DNA from: an uncultured Flavobacteriales bacterium
GTDB taxonomy: Bacteria > Bacteroidota > Bacteroidia > Palsa-965
Length of the DNA: 16,222 nt
Direction: 5' to 3'
Assembly: GCA_937974275.1 (NCBI GenBank)
Contig: CALJIF010000035.1
Location: forward strand, 1-16,222
The first letter of the stretch is position 1. Each line of letters opens with the position of its first letter. The translations under genes were made by a program, and so were the position numbers. A model generated the notes under the pieces. The model searched no databases, was not told the origin of the DNA, and worked only from the letters and a program-made list of their open reading frames with translations. Below, piece by piece: positions 5,889 through 13,247 of the stretch.

Positions 5889-7253
5889 ATGTCGGAACAC
5901 TCCAAAACTATTGTCATTGTTGGTGGCGGCTTATCCGGAACCTGCATGGCCATCGCGTTACATCAAACGTGTCCCAATCATCAGATTATTTTGTTTGAAA
6001 AAAATCCGGAAGCGCCTGGTCGTGGAATTGCTTACCATACGGATTTTACGCATCAGCCTTTAAATGTGCCTGCAGCCGGAATGAGTCTTTTCCCGGATCA
6101 ACCGGATCATTTTGTGCAGTGGTTATTAAAGAACCGATTTCGATACAAACATCTCGTTCCTGAAGTGCACGCTAAAGCATTTGTGTCGCGAAAAGTTTTT
6201 GGTGATTATGTAACTGAAGAACTGGAGAAATCCATGCACGGTGCAGGTTCTCGTATTCAGGTGCGTATTGATCAGGTGCGTAAAATTGAAAAATCCGGCG
6301 AACGTTTTATTGTCGGTACCGAGTCGCAAGTTCAAATAACTGCAGATGTGGTGATTTTAGGCTTGGGCAATTTTGCACCGGCAGACATACTTTCAGATGA
6401 CGATTCGATTTATAACGATCCAAAGTATCTTTCTAATCCGTGGACGGATAAAGTGTATAGCGGATTAACAGGGTACGAGAATATTCTGTTGGCCGGCACC
6501 GGGCTTTCTGCTGTTGATGTTATTCTTGGTCTTCGTGTTCGCGGTTTTGAAGGGCATATTACGATGTGTTCACGTCGCGGTCGTTTGCCTTTGCCTCACG
6601 ATTTGTCGCACCCGCCCTTGGTTATTGAATACCCCGGAGATCTCAGCCCTAAAGCATGGTTCTTACTGGTACGTCAACTAATTCGCAACAATCGTGACCA
6701 GCCCTGGATTACGGTAATTGAAGGTTTGCGACCACACACATCGCGTATCTGGCAATCTTGGAGTATTGAAGAGAAACGATATTTCCTGCGTAAAATTCGT
6801 CCGTTTTGGGAAATCGCTCGTCACCGGATTCCACACGAATCGTTTCAATTGGTTCAGGAATTAATTCAGCAAGGGAAATTAAAAATTGAAGTCGGAACTC
6901 CGCGTATGATTAGTGCCGATTCTACTGAAATTACAGTGCAAATATGTGGGGAACAAGAGCCGTACTGTACAGCGCGTTTCTCCAAAGTCATTAATTGTAC
7001 GGGTCCTGAATCGAATTGGCGTAAGATTAAGTCGGACTTGATTCAATCGTTGCTGGATGATGGCTTGATCGCAATAGATGATACCGGTCTTGGAATTGCT
7101 TGTGATGCCGATGGTTCGGTAACCGGTTCGGGTGGACAACGAATTAATGGTTTGTATTGTATTGGTCCTATGCGTAAAGCGCAGTTATGGGAAACTACGG
7201 CGCTGCGAGAGATTCGGGATCAGGTTTTCCAACTTGCCAAAAGCCTGAATTAA
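5889..7253 (+). CDS. FAD/NAD(P)-binding oxidoreductase (NAD_binding_9-like)
   Basis: Cytoplasmic flavoprotein of 454 residues; substrate unknown. It has an N-terminal dinucleotide-binding motif IVIVGGGLSG (8-17), the family segment PGRGIAYHT followed by HQPLNVPA (43-62), and a second nucleotide-binding motif NILLAGTGLSAVDV (198-211). Near the end are VINCTGP (367-373) and GLYCIGPMRKAQLWE (421-435), which resembles the C-terminal FAD contact region of this family. It lies 18 bases after the kinase gene in the same direction, so it belongs to the operon, but it is not a standard capsule gene. It might oxidise a sugar, lipid carrier or other precursor; that is speculation. The stop codon is the first half of a perfect -7 box (7251-7258) that probably drives the next gene. 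Confidence 0.85.
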   Translation: MSEHSKTIVIVGGGLSGTCMAIALHQTCPNHQIILFEKNPEAPGRGIAYHTDFTHQPLNVPAAGMSLFPDQPDHFVQWLLKNRFRYKHLVPEVHAKAFVSRKVFGDYVTEELEKSMHGAGSRIQVRIDQVRKIEKSGERFIVGTESQVQITADVVILGLGNFAPADILSDDDSIYNDPKYLSNPWTDKVYSGLTGYENILLAGTGLSAVDVILGLRVRGFEGHITMCSRRGRLPLPHDLSHPPLVIEYPGDLSPKAWFLLVRQLIRNNRDQPWITVIEGLRPHTSRIWQSWSIEEKRYFLRKIRPFWEIARHRIPHESFQLVQELIQQGKLKIEVGTPRMISADSTEITVQICGEQEPYCTARFSKVINCTGPESNWRKIKSDLIQSLLDDGLIAIDDTGLGIACDADGSVTGSGGQRINGLYCIGPMRKAQLWETTALREIRDQVFQLAKSLN

Positions 7254-7258
7254 ATTTG
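7251..7258 (+). promoter_or_regulatory. Putative internal -7 promoter box
   Basis: TAAATTTG is a perfect match to TAnnTTTG and overlaps the TAA stop of the oxidoreductase gene. Transcription would start near 7265, giving a leader of about 32 bases that contains the whole 7273-7295 inverted repeat. The -33 position has only a weak TTTT (7225-7228), so support rests on the -7 match and the location. Confidence 0.4.
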
Positions 7259-7272
7259 GCATTCTGTCACAT

Positions 7273-7295
7273 ATTGAGTAAATTCGTTACTCAAT
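7273..7295 (+). promoter_or_regulatory. Perfect 9-bp inverted repeat abutting the regulator start codon
   Basis: Arms ATTGAGTAA (7273-7281) and TTACTCAAT (7287-7295) are exact reverse complements around the five-base loop ATTCG. The repeat ends one base before the ATG at 7297. As DNA it is a good dimer operator for the winged-helix protein encoded next; as RNA it is a hairpin that would cover the ribosome landing site. It is not followed by a T run, so it is not a typical intrinsic terminator. Confidence 0.6.
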
Positions 7296-7296
7296 T

Positions 7297-7830
7297 ATGA
7301 TCGAGACTCTCATTTCTTCTAAAACGCGAATTAAGTTATTGATTAAGTTTTTTCTTAATCAGAACAACACAGCCTACTTGCGCAGTTTGGAAGAAGAATT
7401 TAAAGAATCGACCAACGGAATTCGCGTGGAGTTGAATCGTTTCGAAAAAGCAGGATTTCTGGAGTCGTTTAACGAGGGCAATAAAAAAGTTTTTAAAGCC
7501 AACACGGCTCATCCATTGTTTCCGGATCTGAATCGTATGATCCTGAAAACCGTTGGAGTGGAATACGTCATGGACTACATTCTGCAGCGTATTGGTGGTT
7601 TACAGGAAGTCTATCTGGTTGGACAATTGGCAAAAGGACAAAGTGCCGATATCATTGATTTGGTGATTGTAGGGGAACGACTTAACAAGATATTCCTGAT
7701 GGAACAGGCAGAAAAAGCAGAACGAAAAATCGGTAAAAAGATTCGTTACGTTATTTATAAACCGTCCGAGTTCAGCGAAGAAATTTTAAGAAGTCAAGGT
7801 GAAAAGCCGTTATTGCTGTGGTCACGATAA
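7297..7830 (+). CDS. Winged-helix DNA-binding protein with degenerate nucleotidyltransferase-like domain
   Basis: A 177-residue probable transcription regulator. Residues 1-70 look like an ArsR-like winged helix: TRIKLLIKFFLN, then SLEEEFKESTNGIRVELNRFEKAGFL (helix-turn-helix with recognition helix about 39-50), then a wing ending KKVFKAN. Residues about 103-160 resemble a minimal nucleotidyltransferase fold (EVYLVGQLAKGQSADIIDLVIVG). The usual GS of the active site is GQ (109-110), and the usual DxD pair is altered to DIID (118-121), so catalysis is doubtful. Similar proteins are often found inside Bacteroidota polysaccharide loci. It stands behind its own putative promoter and a perfect palindrome, which suggests autoregulation, and lies nine bases before the Wzm gene. 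DNA-binding is inferred from the fold; the target is not known. Confidence 0.75.
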   Translation: MIETLISSKTRIKLLIKFFLNQNNTAYLRSLEEEFKESTNGIRVELNRFEKAGFLESFNEGNKKVFKANTAHPLFPDLNRMILKTVGVEYVMDYILQRIGGLQEVYLVGQLAKGQSADIIDLVIVGERLNKIFLMEQAEKAERKIGKKIRYVIYKPSEFSEEILRSQGEKPLLLWSR

Positions 7831-7839
7831 TTAAATTTC

Positions 7840-8679
7840 ATGGAAACCAGAATTTACGAAAGCAGTAAAAAGTATAGTCTTATTCGCATTATCGGTGCGA
7901 GTTTTAACGGTTTCAAAAATTCGCGTTTTTTAGCACGTCAATTAGCAACGCGGGATTTGCGGGCACAGTATCGACAGTCATTCTTAGGGTTTTTCTGGGC
8001 ATTTGCTCCCATATTAATTAATGCTGCGGTGTGGATAGTGTTGCGTGGCACCGGCACAGTTCAGCTCGCTGAAACACCGATTTCTTATCCATTGTATGTT
8101 GTTGTCGGTACTACATTGTGGACGATTTTTACGGAATGTTTGTCCGCCCCAATTTTGGCAGTTAACGGAAACAAATCAATTATTACAAAAATAAATTTTG
8201 ATAAAGAGGCTTTAATTACTTTAAGTATTATTAAAGTAAGCGTTAATTCATTGATTAAATTTAGTTTAGTTATAGCTTTACTACTGTACTACTCACCGGC
8301 CATCAGTTCATCACTGCTGTTTTTTGTACCGTTATTTCTACTATCGGTGCTTTTCTTTCTTAGTATAGGTGTATTATTAACACCAATCGGTGTATTGTAT
8401 CAGGATATAGGGCGTGCGATTCCGATGACGATGCAGGTCCTGATGTATGTAACACCTGTTGTTTATATGATGCCGGAATCGGGTTGGATGCGAACCATCA
8501 TGACTTACAATCCATTGACCTATATCGTTACGGATATTCGCAACACGCTAACAGGATTGCCTGTTGAGCATTGGTCAGTGCATATAGGAATTGGTGTTAC
8601 CGGTTTATTATTGGCACTTTTGGCGCTGGTGGTGTATAGAATTAGTGTTCCGATTATCACTGAACGAATGAGCTCGTAA
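7840..8679 (+). CDS. wzm: Polysaccharide ABC transporter permease, Wzm-like
   Basis: Membrane subunit of an ABC-2 type exporter that moves lipid-linked polysaccharide across the inner membrane; 279 residues, the usual length. The N-terminal amphipathic segment RDLRAQYRQSFLGFFWAF (38-54) is the characteristic entry to the first membrane helix in Wzm/TagG/KpsM proteins. Six hydrophobic helices lie at about 50-68, 83-101, 128-152, 156-181, 195-211 and 244-267, with a GVLYQDIGRAIP loop (184-195) typical of the family. The ATPase partner follows four bases downstream. The permease stretch around 8160-8350 is more AT-rich than its neighbours, as often happens for membrane helices rich in Ile, Leu and Lys. 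Symbol given by family resemblance. Confidence 0.92.
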   Translation: METRIYESSKKYSLIRIIGASFNGFKNSRFLARQLATRDLRAQYRQSFLGFFWAFAPILINAAVWIVLRGTGTVQLAETPISYPLYVVVGTTLWTIFTECLSAPILAVNGNKSIITKINFDKEALITLSIIKVSVNSLIKFSLVIALLLYYSPAISSSLLFFVPLFLLSVLFFLSIGVLLTPIGVLYQDIGRAIPMTMQVLMYVTPVVYMMPESGWMRTIMTYNPLTYIVTDIRNTLTGLPVEHWSVHIGIGVTGLLLALLALVVYRISVPIITERMSS

Positions 8680-8683
8680 TAGT

Positions 8684-9874
8684 ATGGAGACGACTTTAAT
8701 TAAAGTAAATCAGGTATCCAAAAAGTTCTCAAAGGACTTGAAGCGAAGTTTGTATTACGGACTCGTGGATGTGTTTTCGGGAGTAATTGGGCGTAACGGT
8801 TCGGGCGCATTGCGTAAAGATGAATTCTGGGCGGTACGTGATGTTAGTTTTGAAGTTAAACGTGGAGAGTGCTTAGGTTTAATTGGACATAACGGAGCAG
8901 GAAAGAGCACACTGCTAAAAATGTTGAACGGACTTATCGTTCCGGATGAAGGTAGGATTGAAATGCATGGAAAAATTGGTGCATTGATAGAATTAGGTGC
9001 CGGATTTAATCCCATTCTTACCGGAAGAGAGAATATTTATAACAATGCGGCAGTTATTGGTTTCAGTAAAAAAGAGGTAGATGCAAAACTGGACAGCATT
9101 ATAGAATTTGCGGAGTTGCGTGAATTTATTGATATGCCTGTACAGAATTACAGTTCCGGCATGAAAGTGCGATTAGGATTTGCGGTGGCGGCACAAATGG
9201 AGCCGGATATTTTAATTATTGATGAAGTGTTAGCCGTGGGTGATTTAGGTTTTCGTGTAAAATGTATTAACCGCATTAACGAGTTGATGAAAAAAACGGC
9301 AGTGATATTCGTGTCACATGCTATGACTCAGGTTTCTGCGATTTGTAACCGAATTATCTTAATGGATAAAGGTTCTGTACAATTTAACGGAACTGATATC
9401 GGTAAAGGTATCGAACACTATTTACTGAAGTTTGACCATAGCGACAATCAAATTATAGGTAATGGCAGCGTTGTTTTAAAAGATGTTCAGTTGATTTCAG
9501 CCGGTGGTGCTGCTACAAATGCTGCCGTGATCGATTGGGGAGAACAACTTACCGTTAAATTGGCACTTCAAGTAGATTCGAAGATTAAGCATGTGAAGTT
9601 GAGATTGGGCGTATTTAATACAGAATATCGCCTTTTAGCGGAAGTTGATTCGGAGCAAACCGGTAAAACCTATTCTAATAACCATGGTGTAATTGCAGTA
9701 TCGGTTGATATCGGATCGCTCAATCTGAGACAAGGTCGATACGCGATTCATTTACATGTGATTGATGCCGATACGAAGGAAAAGTATTTGCGTCAAACTG
9801 ATGTAGCCCATTTCGTGGTGAATGCTCCGCTATCGGTGGGTGCAGATTTTTTACTTCCCTCAAACTGGCGTTAG
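8684..9874 (+). CDS. wzt: Polysaccharide ABC transporter ATP-binding protein, Wzt-like, with C-terminal glycan-binding domain
   Basis: Cytoplasmic ATPase of the Wzm/Wzt exporter; 396 residues. The nucleotide-binding domain shows Walker A GHNGAGKST (68-76), signature YSSGM (156-160), Walker B ILIIDE (176-181), a D-loop AVGD and the switch His212 in VSHAM. The segment before FWAVRDVSF is longer than in ordinary ABC ATPases, as is usual for Wzt/TagH. Residues about 255-396 form an extra beta-rich domain ending in GADFLLPSNWR. This matches the position of the Wzt C-terminal carbohydrate-binding domain, which in characterised O-antigen systems recognises a capped non-reducing end. That suggests this exporter moves a finished, possibly modified chain, fitting the methyltransferases downstream. 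The next gene starts one base after the stop. Confidence 0.93.
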   Translation: METTLIKVNQVSKKFSKDLKRSLYYGLVDVFSGVIGRNGSGALRKDEFWAVRDVSFEVKRGECLGLIGHNGAGKSTLLKMLNGLIVPDEGRIEMHGKIGALIELGAGFNPILTGRENIYNNAAVIGFSKKEVDAKLDSIIEFAELREFIDMPVQNYSSGMKVRLGFAVAAQMEPDILIIDEVLAVGDLGFRVKCINRINELMKKTAVIFVSHAMTQVSAICNRIILMDKGSVQFNGTDIGKGIEHYLLKFDHSDNQIIGNGSVVLKDVQLISAGGAATNAAVIDWGEQLTVKLALQVDSKIKHVKLRLGVFNTEYRLLAEVDSEQTGKTYSNNHGVIAVSVDIGSLNLRQGRYAIHLHVIDADTKEKYLRQTDVAHFVVNAPLSVGADFLLPSNWR

Positions 9875-9875
9875 T

Positions 9876-11378
9876 ATGGACAAGGTCGGTGAGGTTAAGC
9901 GTATCGAATTTAAAACACGACGAGAGTTATACGACTTTGTTGACACGCTATATCTCACTTTGCGTAATGAATTAAAATTCCCGAATGGAGAAAACTGGTG
10001 GCCCTTGTTACGAATTCGTTTGGTGTATCGGTTGTTAATGGTTACTGAAGTTAATTATACCCGGTTAAACAAGAGTTATACAGTAAATGATCCACGTGTG
10101 CAGCCGAATGTATGGAAGCGAATCAAGCACAAGATTGATTTTTATAAGATTAAAAGAACCACACAAAAGTTAATGGTTACCTGTGATGCCGAATGGTGCG
10201 TTGCAGGATTTGCAGAACATTATTACAATGCGGATGAAGGTATCAGAAACTTATATTTATCTCCATTTGAAAACTTGTTGAACCGGCAATGTATATCTTA
10301 TGAAAAATGGTTGTTTACCAATGAAGCCGGTCGTAAAACAGAAGGTGTATTAAATGCAGTTTATCGGTTATGGCTAAAGTATTACCGGTTGGAATTTAAT
10401 ACCACTGCAACACGTAATAATTGGTTTGAGTTGTTTGATCGGAATACGAGAATTATTGAAAACTACTTAGCGGGTTTTGGTATTTATAAAGACACATTTG
10501 ACTGCTCAGTTTTGACAGTAGTGCAACGGGAATATTTGCCCCATTATTGGGCATTTCGGAATACTTTGCGACAAAGCGGAATTAAGAAGATATGGATGTA
10601 TTCTTATTACGATTTCTATTTGATGATGCTGACTAAAGCCGCTCATGATTGCAACATTAAGGTATATGAATACCAGCATAGCGCACAAGGCGATAACCAT
10701 TTTGCATATTCTAAGTTAGTCGGTGTTAGCGGCGCACTTCCTTTTTTCCCGGATGTCTACGTTGTTTGGGATAATGTGGCCGGAAAGTACATCAAGGAGA
10801 ACATGTGTAATGAAGAATACAGACCTGAAATCGTAGAAGGAGGTAATCTGGCGGTCGCAGAAGATGGAATTAAATACATGTACAAGTCCGTTACCGCTTC
10901 ACAAGCAGTGCTGATTACGTTGCAAGGTTATTGGTTGCCGGATTATGTGGAAAATGCGATTAAAGAATCTCACAATATCACTTGGTACATCCGTTTTCAC
11001 CCGCGTTATCCTTTCGACAGAGAAAAGGGAGAAGCGTTGCATGCAGCATTTCCGCAAAAGGTGGAAATTATAAATTCAAATTCCCGGTCGATTCCGCATT
11101 TGCTCACTGAGGTGCTATTGCATGTAACAGATAGTTCCGGCGGGGCATTGGAAGCGGAGTATTTTTTCACACCAACGTTGATAATCGGTAAAAACGGCAC
11201 TATCACTTATGCCACACAAATTCAGCGAAAAACAATGCACGAAGCACTTGACGCCGTTACTTTTAATAAATTGTTGCAGCAACGAGTTGATTTGAATAAA
11301 ACGCAGTCATGGCAGGAAACTATTGAACTTCACACACAACAGTACAATAAAATTCAAAATATTATCAGATTGTTATGA
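9876..11378 (+). CDS. Unrecognised polysaccharide-locus protein, probable GT-B glycosyltransferase
   Basis: 500 residues; I do not recognise a named family. The start at 9876 (MDKVGEVKRI) is chosen because it lies one base after the wzt stop; the in-frame ATG at 9822 would add 18 residues that merely read the end of wzt in another frame. No signal peptide or membrane helix is evident, so it should be cytoplasmic. The C-terminal half resembles GT-B transferases of the capsule/CDP-glycerol polymerase type: EYQHSAQGDNHFAY (265-278), VVWDN (296-300), a new Rossmann-like strand AVLITLQGYW (344-353), IRFHPRYP (372-379) and HVTDSSGGALEAEYF (416-430), where the HP and the downstream E fit nucleotide-sugar contacts. 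The N-terminal half (1-200) is rich in Trp, Tyr and Arg and unlike anything I know. Its stop overlaps the next start by four bases. Confidence 0.7.
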   Translation: MDKVGEVKRIEFKTRRELYDFVDTLYLTLRNELKFPNGENWWPLLRIRLVYRLLMVTEVNYTRLNKSYTVNDPRVQPNVWKRIKHKIDFYKIKRTTQKLMVTCDAEWCVAGFAEHYYNADEGIRNLYLSPFENLLNRQCISYEKWLFTNEAGRKTEGVLNAVYRLWLKYYRLEFNTTATRNNWFELFDRNTRIIENYLAGFGIYKDTFDCSVLTVVQREYLPHYWAFRNTLRQSGIKKIWMYSYYDFYLMMLTKAAHDCNIKVYEYQHSAQGDNHFAYSKLVGVSGALPFFPDVYVVWDNVAGKYIKENMCNEEYRPEIVEGGNLAVAEDGIKYMYKSVTASQAVLITLQGYWLPDYVENAIKESHNITWYIRFHPRYPFDREKGEALHAAFPQKVEIINSNSRSIPHLLTEVLLHVTDSSGGALEAEYFFTPTLIIGKNGTITYATQIQRKTMHEALDAVTFNKLLQQRVDLNKTQSWQETIELHTQQYNKIQNIIRLL

Positions 11379-12109
11379 AATGGTTGGCTCGATGGAAGTT
11401 GAAAAAAGGCGCTCAACTTAATTTTAATCAAACAACAGCGCTGTTAGGTGAAGTGCTTGGTACACGTATCAATTCAGGTCCTTTTGCCGGCATGAATTAC
11501 ATCGATGTAGCGAACGGAAGTGTGTGGTGGGCAAAAATTATCGGTACCTACGAATGTGAGCTCGAGCCGGTCATGAATGAGGTGTTTTCACGTAAATATG
11601 ATGTAATTATTGACGTGGGTTGTGCTGAAGGCTATTATGCCGTGGGTTTGGCTTACAAAACTAACGCAGTGGTGCATGCGTTTGATATTAATCCGGACGC
11701 GTTGATCAATGTAAAGCGTTTAGCAGAACTCAATAAGTTAACTTCACGAGTACATGTAAGTGGGAAATTTGATCCGTCCATGTTGAATCAATTTCAAAAT
11801 CAAAAGGTATTCCTGATTTGTGATATTGAAGGTGCAGAAAAAGATTTGTTGGATCCGGAGGTATATCCTCAATTAAGAGAGGTTGATGTTCTTGTTGAAG
11901 TTCATGACGGACATGAACAGGGAGAAATCGATCAAGTGTTGCGAACTCGTTTTGACAAAACCCATGAAATCCGACAAATAGTTTATAATCGAAATCATCC
12001 TTCCAGAAGAAGTGCATTGCCGGATGTTGCTGCGCGGCATGTGGTGAAGTCGTTAACGGAGGAAGGTCGTAAATTGGGTGTTACCTGGTTATATCTGAAA
12101 CGTCGATGA
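11375..12109 (+). CDS. SAM-dependent methyltransferase, FkbM-like
   Basis: Cytoplasmic class I methyltransferase of 244 residues, likely acting on a sugar of the polysaccharide. SAM-binding motif I is VIIDVGCAEGYYAVGLA (77-93), followed by the acidic strand HAFDINPDA (101-109). The CDIEGAEKDLL segment (149-159) is the hallmark of FkbM-type enzymes, and VLVEVHDG (172-179) forms the next strand. The first 70 residues (with MNYIDVANGSVWW) are an N-terminal extension. It overlaps its upstream and downstream neighbours by four bases each (ATGA), showing tight translational coupling. Methylation position and acceptor cannot be seen from sequence; with a Wzt that carries a glycan-binding domain, chain capping is a reasonable idea. 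Confidence 0.82.
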   Translation: MKWLARWKLKKGAQLNFNQTTALLGEVLGTRINSGPFAGMNYIDVANGSVWWAKIIGTYECELEPVMNEVFSRKYDVIIDVGCAEGYYAVGLAYKTNAVVHAFDINPDALINVKRLAELNKLTSRVHVSGKFDPSMLNQFQNQKVFLICDIEGAEKDLLDPEVYPQLREVDVLVEVHDGHEQGEIDQVLRTRFDKTHEIRQIVYNRNHPSRRSALPDVAARHVVKSLTEEGRKLGVTWLYLKRR

Positions 12110-13227
12110 GCTTGAAATCGATTCTGTTTTTTTCACACGATTCCCATTTGTTTGGCGCAACGCGTTCCATGTTGGAACTGGCCGTTGGTCTTAAGCAGCA
12201 AGGGGTAAATGTGTCTTTGGTTTTTCCGGAAACTGGGGAGGCAACAAAATTTTGCAAGACCCAAGGGATGGATTTCGAAGTAATCTATCATGAAGTAATG
12301 GTATTTCGTCCCCGGAAAAAGGATCGGTTATTAAGAACATTTTTCACCAACAAGAGGGCGTCGAGCAGTATTTTAGGTATAATCAAGCGGCTTTCTCCGG
12401 ACGTCGTGTATGTAAATACCGGTGTACGTTTTTATCCTTTGTTCTGCGCTGTTCAATTGGGCATTCCCGTAGTTCTGCATTTAAGAGAATTTGGAAAGGA
12501 AGATTACGGATTGGAGCACATGCGTAGTGGTTATTGGTTTCACAAGGCCTTGCGACAAGCTTCAGCAGTATTGTTTAATTCTGATGTGCTGCTTCAATTT
12601 TTCAACAAGCAGTATCCGTTTATTTCCTCAAAGTCTCACATTGTATATAATGGAGTTACCGCTCCGGTAGTGGAAAGGAATGTTGTTGCATCCGAAGGTG
12701 ATTTGCATATCGGTATTGTTGGTGTATTGAAACAACACAAGGGGCAGGCTATTGCAATAGAGTCCATTGCACTACTGCGTCAACAAGGCATACCGGCGCA
12801 TTTACATATTTATGGTGTCGGTCCGGATGAACGTGATTTCAAGACGTTGGCAAGTGATTTAAACATCAAAGACCATGTGGATTTTCATGGTTTTGTGACG
12901 AACAATTCTGTTATCTATAATCAATGTGAGGTAGTTGTGGTGTGCGCCGAATTTGAAGCATTCGGGCGAGTTACAGTGGAGACACTGCTTGGACATAGAG
13001 TAGTATTCGGCAGAAATTCAGGAGGTACGGCAGAAATTCTAAAGAATTTTCCTGAACTGTTATTTGATGGAAGCACCCACGCATTGTGTCAGAAGTTAAA
13101 GCAATATTATCTGGAGCCTTCTTCATTTGATACTGTTTCAACGCAGGCACAGTCGTTCGTCCAACAGCATTTTTCTATTGAATCAAGCGTAGCTAAATTT
13201 ATAACAGTAGCAAAAAGTATAACTTAG
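12106..13227 (+). CDS. Glycosyltransferase family 4 (GT-B, retaining)
   Basis: Cytoplasmic glycosyltransferase of 373 residues that adds one sugar to the growing lipid-linked chain. The N-terminal half begins ILFFSHDSHLFGATRSMLEL, the glycine-rich acceptor loop of GT4 enzymes (6-25). The donor half starts near 200 with HIGIVGVLKQHKG (201-213), whose basic residues usually contact the nucleotide-sugar phosphate. It continues with HIYGVGPDE (234-242) and ends in the E-x7-E motif EAFGRVTVE (284-292) and NSGGTAEI (304-311). Donor and linkage cannot be predicted. It starts by a four-base overlap with the methyltransferase gene and is 20 bases from the next one. Confidence 0.9.
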   Translation: MSLKSILFFSHDSHLFGATRSMLELAVGLKQQGVNVSLVFPETGEATKFCKTQGMDFEVIYHEVMVFRPRKKDRLLRTFFTNKRASSSILGIIKRLSPDVVYVNTGVRFYPLFCAVQLGIPVVLHLREFGKEDYGLEHMRSGYWFHKALRQASAVLFNSDVLLQFFNKQYPFISSKSHIVYNGVTAPVVERNVVASEGDLHIGIVGVLKQHKGQAIAIESIALLRQQGIPAHLHIYGVGPDERDFKTLASDLNIKDHVDFHGFVTNNSVIYNQCEVVVVCAEFEAFGRVTVETLLGHRVVFGRNSGGTAEILKNFPELLFDGSTHALCQKLKQYYLEPSSFDTVSTQAQSFVQQHFSIESSVAKFITVAKSIT

Positions 13228-13247
13228 TCCACTGTAGGTAAATCTTT

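Noticed and set aside
7273..7295. Inverted repeat as an intrinsic terminator
   Set aside because: It has an AT-rich stem, no following T run, and sits one base before a start codon, so an operator or translation-control role fits better.
9822..9875. Upstream ATG for the 500-residue protein
   Set aside because: The extra 18 residues are the end of wzt read in another frame, and a start one base after the wzt stop fits the tight spacing of the operon.
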